Positions 41,665 to 51,716 of a stretch of DNA of 54,268 bases are shown one piece after another. A program made the position numbers and the translations under genes. The stretch is from assembly GCA_963813725.1 (NCBI GenBank), contig CAWFAI010000012.1:1-54268 (forward strand), given 5' to 3'. Numbering within the stretch: position 1 is the first letter of the stretch; every line of letters starts with the position of its first letter. A model generated the notes under the pieces. The model did no database searches, was not told the DNA's origin, and worked only from the letters and a program-made list of their open reading frames with translations. The DNA comes from VGBV01 sp963813725 (GTDB lineage Bacteria; Actinomycetota; Thermoleophilia; Solirubrobacterales; 70-9).

Positions 41665-44600
41665 GTGGAAGTATTGGGGCTGATGCTCTTTGGCGCGGTC
41701 CTAGACGGACTCCAGGATTTCGTTTCCGATAACCCGGTGCTGGCGTATGCCGCCGCCGGGGCGCTGATCCTGCTCCTGATCCTGCTGCTCTATCTGGGCC
41801 GGTCGCGGCGCCGCGACAAGGCGTCCGAGGCGGCGGAGGAGACAGGCGAAACGGCGGAGGAGACAGGGGAGACGGAGGGCGAGAAGGCGCGGCAAGGGCG
41901 AGAAGGGCGGCAAGGGCGAGAAGGGCGGCAGCTTCCGGCTGCGCAGCAGCGGGGACCGGCCCCCCAAGGCCAAGCCCGAGAAGGCGGGCGGGAGCTTCCG
42001 GCTGCGCAAGCGCGGCGACGACGCCGAGAGCCCCCCCGAGCCGAAGCCCGAGGAGCCCGATAAGGAGAAGCGCCGCAGCTTCCGCCTGCGCAAGCGCGGA
42101 AAGGAGCCCGACAAGGCTGCGGCCGAGGCGGGTCGCGACACGGAGGAGGCGGATGCGCTCGACGCGGGCGAGGGGCCGGACCTGCCCGACGTTCCTGACA
42201 AGGCGGCGGTCGCCGGCGCCGCGGCCGCCGGCGCCGCGGCCGGCGCGGCGGCGTCGGGGAAGCTGAGCCGCAAGGAGCGTCGCGAGCAGAAGCGCGCCGC
42301 GAAGAAGGAGAAGGCGGGACTCAAGCGCCGCGCCGAGCAGGACGAGCGGCGCGCGTGGGAGGAGGAGCGACAGCGCCGCCGCCTCGAGCGCGAGACGCGA
42401 AAGTCCGAGCGCCAGAAGCGCCGTTCCGAGCGACGCGGCACCAGCGAGGAGCCGCGCGAGCGACCGGAGGAGATCGTGAAGGCCGAGGAGGAGATCAAGG
42501 CCGCGGCCGCCCAGAGGGAGAAGGGGGAAAAAGAGGCGAAGGACGAGAAGGAGCGCGGCAAGCTCGCCTCGGCGCTGGGATTCGGCCGCAAGAAGAAGGG
42601 CGAGTCCGAACAGCCCGATCCGGGCCCGGAGACGGACCCCACCGAGCCGGAGGGCGCGGACGAGGGCGCCGGGGACGAGGAATCCGGTGACGAGGGCGCG
42701 CCGCAGGCCATTCCCGCCGCCGGGCTCGCCGGGCTCGCCGGCGCGTCCGCGCTAAGCACCCGGGGCTCCGGGGAGGAATGGGTACCCGCCGCGCAGCGCC
42801 TCGCTTCCGGGGACGACGACACCGAACGGAGCGACGAGTCACCCGACCTGCAGCCGGTGCCCATCGGCGGCCCCGGCGAATCCGATGAGCTCGACGAGGA
42901 GGACGAGGCCGACGAGCGGGACGAGCTTGAGGTGCCGGCCGAGCCCGATGAGCCCGATCAGGAGGACGAGCCCGATGAGCCGGTCGAGCCTGATGAGCAG
43001 GTCCAGCCCGATGAGCAGCGCGATGAGCCGGATTCCCTCGGCGCACCAGCCCCGGACCCCTCGAGGCCGTTCACCCCCCCGCCACCGTCCGAGCCCGATC
43101 CCGACGAGCCCGTCCTGACCCCTGCCAGGCCCGAGCCCGAGTCCGCCCCCGCCGGCTTCGACACGACCGCCGCCCCGGGTGAGGAGCCGCCCTCGGAGCC
43201 CGATCCCTCGGGAGCCGAGCTCTCCGACGTGCCGGAGGCGCCGCCGGCTGAGGCCACCACGGAGCCGGAACCCTCGGTGTCCGAGCTGGCCGCCTCCGGA
43301 GACGAGCGACCGCCGCCCGGCGGCGACGAGCCGGGCTCCTTGCAGGAGCAGATCGACCGCCTCGCGCGCGAGAGGGCCGACGAGGATCGCGGCGAGGCGC
43401 ACGCCCCGCCCGCGATCGAGCCGTCCGCACCGGAGCCGTCTGAGTCTGAGCCGCCGCTGGCCGAGCCGCCGCCGGCCGAGCCGCCGCCCGAGCCGGCGGG
43501 CCTCGACCCTTCGCTCCCGGAGGTTCCCGCGACGGCGCCATACGACGCCGCGCCCGCCTCCGAGCCGGCGGCGGCTCCGCCGCCGGTGCCGGTGCCGCTC
43601 CCGCCGATCGGCGAGGACGTCGACCGGGCCCCGAGGCAGCCGGACGAGCAGGACACCGAAGAGGTGGAGCGGGTCCACGGCCAGGTCGAGTCGCGCCTGC
43701 GCGAGGCCGAGGAGGTCGAGCGCAGCGCCGAGCAACGCGCCCAGAAGGCCCGCGCCGAAACGGAAGTGCTGATCAAGGCCGCCGCCGAAGAGGCTCGCCG
43801 CCAGGCCGAGGAGGAGGTGCGGGTCGAGACCGAGCTCCGGCTGCGCGAGGAGACGGAGCGGATTCGCACCGAGGGCGTCGATCGCGCCCGTGAGGAGGCC
43901 GAGCGCGTCCGCCAGGAGGTCGAGGAGAAGACCCGGAACGACATCGACCAGGCCCGCGAGGAGGCTGACGAGAGGGTCCGGGCGGCCGCCGATCAGGCGA
44001 GCCGCGAGGCCGAGGAGCGCGCGCGGGCCGAGGCCGACGAGCGCCTGAACCGCGAGGCCGAGAGGATCCGAAGGGAAACCCAGGATCGGGCGCGCCAGGA
44101 GGCCGAGCAGGAATTGGGCGCCGAGACGCGCCGCCTGGCCAGCGAGGTCGAGGAGGCCGAGAAGCGCATTGCCGCCGAGCGCGAAGAGCGCGAGCGCGCG
44201 ACCCGGGAGGCGTACGAACGCCTGAAGGAGCTTGAGGAGCGCGCGCAGGAGGCCGAGCGCCGCGCCGCCGACGCCGAGCGTCTGGCGCGCCTGAAGGTCG
44301 AAGAGGCCGCGCGCGAGCGGCGCCTGCGAGAGGTGCTCGAGCGCGTCTCGGTGGCCGAGAAGCGGGCGAAAGAGGCCGAGCAACGCGCCCTGGCGGCCGA
44401 GGCCGCCGCGGCGAAGTCGATCGCGGAGGCCGAAGCCATGGCCCGGGAGGGGCGGGACGTGGCCGCCCCCGAACACCCGAGCCCACGCCCGGCCCGTCCG
44501 AGCAGGACGCTTCCACGCCCGGCCTATCCGAGCCGGACGCACCAGAGCCGGACGCACAGCCTGAGGTCGCCGGGGAAGAGGATCAGGAGGCGTCAGCTGA

Positions 44601-44940
44601 GGCCGAGCAAAGCAAGCCCGGCCTGCTCGGCCGGATCCTGGGAGTGGGAGACGAGGCGGCCTCCGACGGGAAGAACGGAGATGAAGCAGAGGAGGAGACC
44701 TCGGCCGAGCCGGCCATCGCGTCCGAGCCGACGAGCACGGACTCAGGCGAAACCGTCGACCTCAACCGGGCGAACTTCGACCAGCTTCGCGACCTCGGCT
44801 TCTCGGCGACCCAGACGACCCAGCTGATCACCTACCGCGAGCGCGAGGGCGGCTTCGACTCGGTCGACGACCTTGCCGGCGTCCCGGGGATCACCGCTGA
44901 TTTCCTGAGCAAGGTCAGCCCCAAGCTGCGCATCGGCTGA
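41665..44940 (+). CDS. Large membrane-anchored coiled-coil protein with C-terminal helix-hairpin-helix (two frame breaks)
   Basis: Three frame segments make one protein of about 1,090 residues. Segment one (from GTG 41665, or ATG 41683) has an N-terminal span ('LAYAAAGALILLLILLLYLG'). A +1 break near 41886-41900 leads to segment two: three copies of a 'SFRLRKRG'-type motif, a Lys/Arg-rich helix, an Asp/Glu-Pro region, then a coiled coil of about 300 residues rich in Glu/Arg/Ala from about 43650 to 44450. A second break at the C5 run 44466-44470 leads to an acidic linker and a ComEA-type helix-hairpin-helix ('VDLNRANFDQLRDLGF', 'VDDLAGVPGITADFL') ending at 44940. The anchor and DNA-binding-type end suggest a membrane-DNA tether; no known family is recognised for the whole. 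Confidence 0.7.
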
Positions 44941-44960
44941 CGGCGCCGGCGCGCCGGGCC

Positions 44961-45842
44961 CTAGACGTCGCTCAGGTCGCGCTCGAAGTAGGTTTCTGCG
45001 ACGCCGACCGCGAGCAGGGCCGCCAGCAGCAGGTAGGTGGCGGCGACGTACACGCGCGTGCGCGTCGGGATGTCGTGGTAGGCGCGGGCCTCGGGCGTCT
45101 TCCGCGCCTTCCAGCGCCGCCAGCTCTCGAGTCCGCCGAACAGCAGCACCAGCAGCATGATCGGGTTCGGGAAGAAGAAGGTGAGGGCGATCAGCCCGGC
45201 GAAGCCGGCGAACCAGACCCACGGCGAGAGCGCCGCCATCGCGCGGCCGCCGTCCAGCGGGACGACCGGGAGCAGGTTGAAGAGGTTGAGGAAGAAGCCG
45301 ATGTAGGCGAGCGCGCGCCAGAAGTCCTCGCCGGTCGCGAGCCACAGGCCCAGCGGGATCAGCGTCGCGATCGTGCCCAGGATCGGCCCGGCGAGGCCGA
45401 CGCGCGCCTCGGCCGCCGCGTCCTTGCCAAGCGACTTGGCCGAGATCACGGCGCCCAGGAAGGGGATGAACATCGGTGCCGAGGCCTCGACGCCCTCGCG
45501 CCGGAGCTGGATCACGTGGCCCATCTCGTGCAGCAGCAGAAGCAGCACGAATCCGACCGCGAAGGGCCACCCGAAGATCAGCTGGTAGGCGACGATCGAG
45601 ACCAGCATCGAGGCCGACGTGGTGAACAGCTTCAGCTTCGGCAGCGCGAACAGCAGCACCTTGAGCTTTGCCCCGAACTTGACCAGCAGCAGCCCGATCG
45701 CGGCCGCGGCCCCGCCGAAGCGCTTCAACAGCCCTTCGTTTCGTCCTGAGCCGGGGTGGATCGGCTCCAGATCAGGCGGCGGAGGCGCCTGGGCCGGAGG
45801 CTGCGGCGCCGGGGTGGGCTGAGCTTCGATCGTCCTGTCCAT
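44961..45842 (-). CDS. M50-family site-2-type intramembrane metalloprotease
   Basis: A 293-residue membrane protease. After a Pro-rich cytoplasmic N-terminus it has about six spans. The zinc motif is 'LLHEMGHVIQL' (HExxH), and the third ligand lies in 'LLPVVPLDGGRAM'. No PDZ or CBS domain is attached. Such enzymes cut single-pass substrates within the membrane, often anti-sigma factors. The gene faces the coiled-coil gene with 20 bases between stops and lies directly upstream of ssrA on the opposite strand. Confidence 0.88.
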   Translation of the reverse strand: MDRTIEAQPTPAPQPPAQAPPPPDLEPIHPGSGRNEGLLKRFGGAAAAIGLLLVKFGAKLKVLLFALPKLKLFTTSASMLVSIVAYQLIFGWPFAVGFVLLLLLHEMGHVIQLRREGVEASAPMFIPFLGAVISAKSLGKDAAAEARVGLAGPILGTIATLIPLGLWLATGEDFWRALAYIGFFLNLFNLLPVVPLDGGRAMAALSPWVWFAGFAGLIALTFFFPNPIMLLVLLFGGLESWRRWKARKTPEARAYHDIPTRTRVYVAATYLLLAALLAVGVAETYFERDLSDV

Positions 45843-46005
45843 CGCTCTGAAAAGCCTAGCCAGGGCGCCCGTTCGGCCCCTAAAGGCCGGCGAAAAGCTG
45901 CCGAACCTCGATCGGCAGGTCCCGCGCTCGCACCTGGGCTTTCAGGTTTCCGGGCGTGGGAGGAGGCCGCTCACGGGGCCCGGCTAGAATCCCTGCACAT
46001 AGCAC

Positions 46006-46366
46006 GGGGCCGAAATTGGATTCGATTTGGTCATCCGTGCGATCAGGTTGCAGGTCGAGGTTCCCGGAGGCCTCGTTAAACACCGGGACCAACCAATACG
46101 TGCGGACCATGAGTTCGCCCTTGCCGCTTAGTCAATAGCTAAGTAGCAGGAGTCGGCCCTCTGTCGCCCGAGCGGAGGGGCCCCGGCTTCAGATTCGGGC
46201 TCACCGCGGCGGTATGTCCCGGCCGCCGGGGGACATTGAAGGGACTTGGCCTCACGTCATCTCCCGCCGGCTGCGGAAGTCGTGAGGCGAGATCAAAGCG
46301 CCGGCTATGCCTGTAGACGCCGATCGTTCGTGACCGAAGACGCCGGTTCGATCCCGGCCGGCTCCA
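46006..46366 (+). ncRNA. ssrA: Transfer-messenger RNA (one-piece tmRNA)
   Basis: The 5' end ggggccg pairs with cggctcc at 46359-46365 to form the acceptor stem, and the 5' motif 'aaattggattcga' and 3' 'ggttcgatcccggcc' T-arm are typical. A first pseudoknot uses cgagg/cctcg and ggttcccgg/ccgggacc (about 46050-46090). The tag frame most likely resumes at GCG 46102 and reads ADHEFALAA, ending at TAG 46129-46131; the ALAA end is the usual ClpXP signal. The length of 361 bases is normal. The CCA end is not encoded. smpB is 4.4 kb upstream. Confidence 0.95.
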
Positions 46367-46374
46367 CTTCCGTA

Positions 46375-46392
46375 GCGTGAGCGCGCTCACGC
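46375..46392 (+). promoter_or_regulatory. 18-bp perfect palindrome between ssrA and ahcY
   Basis: gcgtgagcg is followed directly by its reverse complement cgctcacgc. It lies nine bases after tmRNA and about 70 bases before the ahcY ATG. It may be a dimeric repressor operator for ahcY, or form the ssrA terminator stem, though it has no spare loop and no T run. Confidence 0.5.
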
Positions 46393-46463
46393 AGATCCGG
46401 GCGGCGAGTCCCCTACGCTTACGTCCGTAATCACCGCCTAGACGACGGGGAGCTCGCCAGCCG

Positions 46464-47901
<1,438 letters not shown>

Positions 47902-47926
47902 GCGCCGCGCTTCAGCGCCGATCACG

Positions 47927-48277
47927 GTGGCGAGCTGGCAAGACGTCGTAGAGATCGGGACCCGCTTCCCAGGCGTCGAGGAAGGGACCTGGTTTCGCAC
48001 CCCCGCTTTGAAGGTGGCCGGCAAGGGCGGCTTCTGCCGCCTGCGCACCGACCCCGACGCGCTCGTGATCCGCGTCCCCGACATGGAGGACAAGGAGGCG
48101 ATGCTCGAGGGCGCCCCCGACGTCTATTTCACGACCCCCCACTACGACGGCTACCCGTTCGTCCTGGTCAGGCTCGAGACGATCGACAGGGACGAGCTTG
48201 CCGGCCTGCTCGAGGACGCCTGGCGCACGCGCGCGACCAAGAAGCTGATCGCCGAGCACGACGAGGCCGAGCGATGA
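47927..48277 (+). CDS. MmcQ/YjbR family protein
   Basis: A 116-residue protein of the MmcQ/YjbR (CyaY-like fold) family, from GTG 47927. It shows 'FPGVEEGTWFRTPALKVAGKGGFCRLR', 'DALVIRVPDMEDKEAMLEGAPDVYFTTPHYDGYPFVLVRL' and 'LAGLLEDAWRTRATKKL'. The family is often called DNA-binding, but its function is not settled. It follows ahcY by 25 bases and overlaps the transglycosylase-like gene (ATGA). Confidence 0.82.
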   Translation: MASWQDVVEIGTRFPGVEEGTWFRTPALKVAGKGGFCRLRTDPDALVIRVPDMEDKEAMLEGAPDVYFTTPHYDGYPFVLVRLETIDRDELAGLLEDAWRTRATKKLIAEHDEAER

Positions 48278-48969
48278 CCCTTCGGCGCATCGTGTTGCCG
48301 CTCATCTGCTGCGCGTTCGCGCTGATTGTGGCGGCTCCCGCCGCCGCGATCACCGCCAAGCCCGTGGGATGGGGCCCTCTGTCGAGCAAGCAGGCGGCGA
48401 ACAAGGTGAAGCGCTCGAAATGGGAGCCACGGCCCGAGAACAAGGCCGAGAACCACCGCGTGCCGAAGAGGAAGCTTCTGCGGGCCTGGCGGGCGCGCAG
48501 CGAGATGGCCTACGCGAAGTTCGTCAACGGCCGCTTCGAGGGCACCACCGACGAGATCATCCAGTGGGCCGCGCGCAAGTGGGGGCTCGACCCCGAGCTG
48601 CTGCGCGCGGTCGCCGTGGTCGAGTCGTGGTGGCGGATGTCGGCGGTCGGCGACAACGGCGACTCCTTCGGGCTCTACCAGGTCCGTCGTCCCTTCCACT
48701 GCTGGGATGAGTGCGCGATCGCGCGCCGGTTCACGGCATTCAACGCCGACTACTACGGCGGCATCATCCGCGCCTACTTCGACGGGAAGATGGGATGGCT
48801 GAACACCGTGGAGCGCGGCGAGCAGTACGTGCCCGGCGACATCTGGGGCAGCGTCGGTGCCTGGTTCTCGGGCCGCTGGCGCACCCAGCCCAGTCTCGAC
48901 TACATCGGCGTGGTGCAGCAGCGCCTGTCCGAGCGCACCTGGGCTCTGCCCGACTTCGTCGAGGACTAG
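48274..48969 (+). CDS. Secreted lytic-transglycosylase-like protein
   Basis: A 231-residue exported protein with a signal peptide ('IVLPLICCAFALIVAAPAAA'). The lysozyme-like core has 'IIQWAARKWGLDPELLRAVAVVESWWRMSAVGDNGDSFGLYQV', which matches the transglycosylase catalytic Glu region (ES.w followed by G..GLYQ), and a later 'ADYYGGIIRAYFDGKMGWL'. It would cut peptidoglycan strands outside the membrane. The N-terminal part is basic. The next gene on the strand is a small VOC protein. Confidence 0.8.
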   Translation: MTLRRIVLPLICCAFALIVAAPAAAITAKPVGWGPLSSKQAANKVKRSKWEPRPENKAENHRVPKRKLLRAWRARSEMAYAKFVNGRFEGTTDEIIQWAARKWGLDPELLRAVAVVESWWRMSAVGDNGDSFGLYQVRRPFHCWDECAIARRFTAFNADYYGGIIRAYFDGKMGWLNTVERGEQYVPGDIWGSVGAWFSGRWRTQPSLDYIGVVQQRLSERTWALPDFVED

Positions 48970-49001
48970 CCGGGCAAGGCGCGGCCCACTAAGGTTCGAT
49001 C

Positions 49002-49376
49002 GTGCTCGATCACCTCGGCGTAAACGTCTCCGACTACGCCCGCAGCAAGGAGTTCTACGAGCGGGCGCTGGCGCCGCTCGGCGTCTCGACGCTGATGGAG
49101 CCGATCGACGGCTTCGGCGGCATGGGGGAGAGCGACGGCAAGCCTTACTTCTGGATCAACGAGCAGCGCCAGCCGGCGACCACGAACGTGCACGTCGCCT
49201 TCGCCGCGCCGGATCGCGCGACCGTCGACGCTTTCCACGAGGCCGCGCTCGCCGCCGGCGGCACCGACAACGGCGGCCCGGGCATCCGCGAGATCTACCA
49301 CCCCTCCTACTACGGCGCCTTCGTGCTCGATCCGGACGGAAACAACATCGAGGCGTGCTGTCACCGGCCGGAATGA
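49002..49376 (+). CDS. VOC (glyoxalase/bleomycin-resistance) family protein
   Basis: A 124-residue single-module vicinal-oxygen-chelate protein from GTG 49002. It begins 'LDHLGVNVSDYARSKEFYERAL' and ends 'YYGAFVLDPDGNNIEACCH', giving the metal His and Glu positions of the fold. Substrate cannot be told. It is followed by a gene remnant on the same strand. Confidence 0.85.
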   Translation: MLDHLGVNVSDYARSKEFYERALAPLGVSTLMEPIDGFGGMGESDGKPYFWINEQRQPATTNVHVAFAAPDRATVDAFHEAALAAGGTDNGGPGIREIYHPSYYGAFVLDPDGNNIEACCHRPE

Positions 49377-49431
49377 TCACCCGTCCAGTCGGGCTTGCTC
49401 TCGTCGGCCGTAGCGGTTAGGCTGCGCGGGC

Positions 49432-50075
49432 ATGGAGGGAATGCGCAGGAACAAGGGAGTGACGGGGCTCGCGCTGCTTGCGATCCTCGCGCTGACGATC
49501 AGCGTCACCGTCGGCACGGCGGCGACCGCCTCCGGCGGCAGCGCCGCGGAGATCGCCAAGAAGAAGAAGTGCAAGAAGAAGAAGGCGAGCTCCTCCAAGA
49601 AGAAGAAGTGCAAGAAGAAGAAGAAGAAGGCCGCCAGGCCGGCTCCGCTGGTCCGCGCGACGATGACCTGGGAACGCCGACGCCGCCGACCTCGACCTGT
49701 TGGTCGTTCGACGCCGGCCGGCAACGGGCGCGGCCGCGGCTCGACCACGATCCCGAACACGACGTTCTCAGCCAACGACCGACGTGACGGGCCAACGGGC
49801 CCGAGACCTTCACCGACCACGACTTCACGAAGCCGCGTCCGCGCCTTCAGCTTCGGCGTCTGCTTCCAGGACGGGCGGCTCGAACCCCGCCCCCTTCACG
49901 ATCGCCTACGTCGACGGCCGACGGCGTCAGTCAGACAGGCACACCAGGATGTCGACCCGCTCGAGTCCGGGACGGCAGCCTTCCGACGTACGACTTCAAC
50001 CGGGCGGAGCCGCCCGATCGCCGATGGACTTCTGTCCCGGACTCCGCCTACGCCTCGGTCGTCTACTTGACCGAG
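49432..50075 (+). pseudogene. Decayed secreted protein with Lys/Cys motif behind the signal peptide
   Basis: From ATG 49432 there is a good signal peptide ('GLALLAILALTISVTVGTAATA') followed at once by two Lys blocks with single cysteines ('AKKKKCKKKK', 'KKKKCKKKKKKA'). After 'LVRATMTW' the frame breaks repeatedly: 'IPNTTFSAND', 'PETFTDHDFTKP', 'FSFGVCFQDG', 'GGSNPAPFTIAYV', 'DGSLPTYDFNRAEPP' and 'SVPDSAYASVVYL' are found in successive frames, so at least four single-base indels have occurred. The ancestral protein was a beta-rich secreted one. The end runs into the convergent GST gene near 50063-50075. Confidence 0.75.
49558..49630 (+). repeat. AAG-rich coding tract, Lys/Cys motif near the N-terminus
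   Basis: Runs of AAG with two TGC codons and a Ser spacer, the same low-complexity kind as in the protease tails, but placed just after a signal peptide instead of at the end of a protein. Confidence 0.8.
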
Positions 50076-50749
50076 GCGACGAACCCGCGCACCTCGGCGG
50101 CGGGCTCCGAGTAGGCGTCGCCCAGGGCGTCCTCGACTGCCTGCTTGTGGTCGGAGGCCCACTTCGGCAGCTCGTAGTCGATCGCCTGCAGGAACTCGAG
50201 CGTGACCGCGAGGCGGATGTCGGCGATCGTGGGGGAGTCCGCACCGCCGACGAAGCCGCCCTTGCCGTCCAGGAACCACTCGTTGTAGGCCTCGAGCGGG
50301 GCGGCGAGGGCGTCGGTCGCATCCGCCACGGCCTTGGCCTTCATCGCGTCGTCGGCCTCGGAGGTGGCGACCTCGCCCGCGTACTGCGGGAAGCCCAGGG
50401 TCGGGTAGGTGGCGCGCGCGACCAGCGGGTAGATGGTGCCGACGAGGTAGAACATCGCGCTGTCAACCATCGCCCGCTTGCCCGGGTCGGAGGGATAGAA
50501 CTGCTCCAGCCCGTCGCGGTTGCAGAGGTACTGCATGATCGCGCAGCTCTCCCACAGCGATCCCTTCGGCAGGCCCTCCTCCTCCAGCAGCGGCGTCAGG
50601 TCCGACGGGTTCTTCTTCAGGAACTCGGGCGTGCCCTTGTTCCCCCACATGTCGACTTCCTCGTGGTCGAGTCCTGCGGCCCGCACGAACACCCGCACGG
50701 AGAGGTTGTTGACGCTCGGCTTCAGGATGCTCAGGGTGTGGGTTGCCAT
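50063..50749 (-). CDS. Glutathione S-transferase-like protein
   Basis: A 228-residue protein with an N-terminal thioredoxin-fold domain ('LSILKPSVNNLSVRVFVRAAGLDHEEV', 'NPSDLTPLLEEEGLPKGSLWESCAIMQYL') and an all-helical C-terminal domain ending 'GGADSPTIADIRLAVTLEFLQ'. The 'ESCAIMQYL' region corresponds to the glutathione gamma-Glu site, but many actinobacteria lack glutathione, so the thiol used is unclear. ATG 50749 has a strong aggagg upstream. It follows the VOC gene by 11 bases in an operon divergent from arsR. Confidence 0.85.
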   Translation of the reverse strand: MATHTLSILKPSVNNLSVRVFVRAAGLDHEEVDMWGNKGTPEFLKKNPSDLTPLLEEEGLPKGSLWESCAIMQYLCNRDGLEQFYPSDPGKRAMVDSAMFYLVGTIYPLVARATYPTLGFPQYAGEVATSEADDAMKAKAVADATDALAAPLEAYNEWFLDGKGGFVGGADSPTIADIRLAVTLEFLQAIDYELPKWASDHKQAVEDALGDAYSEPAAEVRGFVASVK

Positions 50750-50760
50750 CTCGGCTCCTC

Positions 50761-51348
50761 CTAGGAGTAGGGATTCTTCGGCGATCGGTCGTCCGAGAGC
50801 GTCTGCTGCGATCGGGTCACGAGATGTTCGATCGCGTCCGCCACGTGGACCGGGTCGATCGCGTAGTCGCCGCGATCGACCCGCAGCTTGTGCGCCTCCA
50901 GCAGCACCTCGGCGTGGGTGTGGCCGGCGGGCGGCTCGAAGCGGTATGAGGCCAGCTCGATCAGCAGGCCCATCGGGTCCTCGAAGTACATGGAATCCAT
51001 GAAGCCGCGGTCCCGAAGCGCCGGCTCGATTCCCCGCTCCTTCAGCCTCTCCTCCGCCTGGTGCCATGTCGCCTGGCTGACGTTGAAGGCCAGGTGGTGC
51101 ACGCAGCCCGGGTCGGTGGGCGTGCGGTCGGGCGTGCTCTCGCGATCCTCCTTGGTGAAGACCGTGATCAGCCGCCCGTCGCCGGGATCGAAGTAGAGGT
51201 GGCTCTCGTCCTCGTTGTCCAGGTTCGGCTGCTCGAAGACGAACGGCATCCCCAGGATCCCCTCCCAGAAGTCGATCGAGGTCTGCCTGTCGGCCCCGGT
51301 GAGGGTGATGTGGTGGACGCCCTGGGTCTGGATCTTCTGGAGGGCCAC
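50761..51348 (-). CDS. VOC-family dioxygenase/glyoxalase-like protein
   Basis: A 195-residue protein with two VOC half-modules: 'VHHITLTGADRQTSIDFWEGILGMPFVF', 'LYFDPGDGRLITVF', 'GCVHHLAFNV' and 'FMDSMYFEDPMGLLIELASY'. The two His and one Glu typical of ring-cleavage dioxygenases are present. A helical C-terminus of about 50 residues follows. It is cotranscribed with the GST-like gene. Its GTG start lies 44 bases from the divergent arsR start, so the operator at 51384 may control both directions. Confidence 0.82.
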   Translation of the reverse strand: MALQKIQTQGVHHITLTGADRQTSIDFWEGILGMPFVFEQPNLDNEDESHLYFDPGDGRLITVFTKEDRESTPDRTPTDPGCVHHLAFNVSQATWHQAEERLKERGIEPALRDRGFMDSMYFEDPMGLLIELASYRFEPPAGHTHAEVLLEAHKLRVDRGDYAIDPVHVADAIEHLVTRSQQTLSDDRSPKNPYS

Positions 51349-51383
51349 GTGGCGGAGCCTAGCTGCCGGGTCGCTCTGCTACT

Positions 51384-51401
51384 GTTAACCAAATGGTTAA
51401 C
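51384..51401 (+). promoter_or_regulatory. Palindromic operator overlapping the arsR start codon
   Basis: gttaacca, two A's, then tggttaac: a perfect 8-bp inverted repeat that contains the arsR ATG at 51393-51395. It is AT-rich in a region of about 70% GC. The position would let a bound repressor dimer block its own gene and perhaps the divergent VOC-GST operon. Confidence 0.75.
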
Positions 51402-51716
51402 ACTCTCGAACAGGCCGACCCGTTCAAGGCACTCGCCCATCCGATTCGGCGGGGAATCGTCGAGAAGCTCACGCAGGGCTCATCCACGGTCGCCGAGGCG
51501 ACCCGCGACTTCCCCGTGTCGAAGCCGGCCATCTCCAAGCACCTGAAGGTGCTGGAGGAGTCCGGCGTTGTGATCCGGGTAATAGACGGACGGAACCACC
51601 GCCTCTCGCTCGATCCCCGAGCGCTGGAGGGGGCCGCCGACTGGATGGACACCCAGCGGGCGCGCTGGACGCGCCTGTTCGACACAGTCGAGGACTATCT
51701 GAAGGAGGACACATGA
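51393..51716 (+). CDS. ArsR-family transcriptional repressor
   Basis: A 107-residue winged-helix protein with 'DPFKALAHPIRRGIVEKLTQGSSTVAEATRDFPVSKPAISKHLKVLEESGVV', the ArsR recognition helix in 'KPAISKHLKVL'. No Cys pair for metal binding is present, so it is of the non-metal type often found before SRPBCC (AHSA1) genes. The palindrome over its start points to autorepression. The stop overlaps the DUF899 ATG. Confidence 0.92.
   Translation: MVNTLEQADPFKALAHPIRRGIVEKLTQGSSTVAEATRDFPVSKPAISKHLKVLEESGVVIRVIDGRNHRLSLDPRALEGAADWMDTQRARWTRLFDTVEDYLKEDT

Noticed and set aside
42839..44557. 572-codon open frame on the minus strand
   Set aside because: Antisense to the coiled-coil gene; Leu/Gly/Arg low-complexity sequence mirrors the Glu/Ala-rich sense strand.
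46393..46463. S-adenosylhomocysteine riboswitch before ahcY
   Set aside because: I looked for the conserved SAH riboswitch core in the leader and could not see it; only the palindrome is clear.
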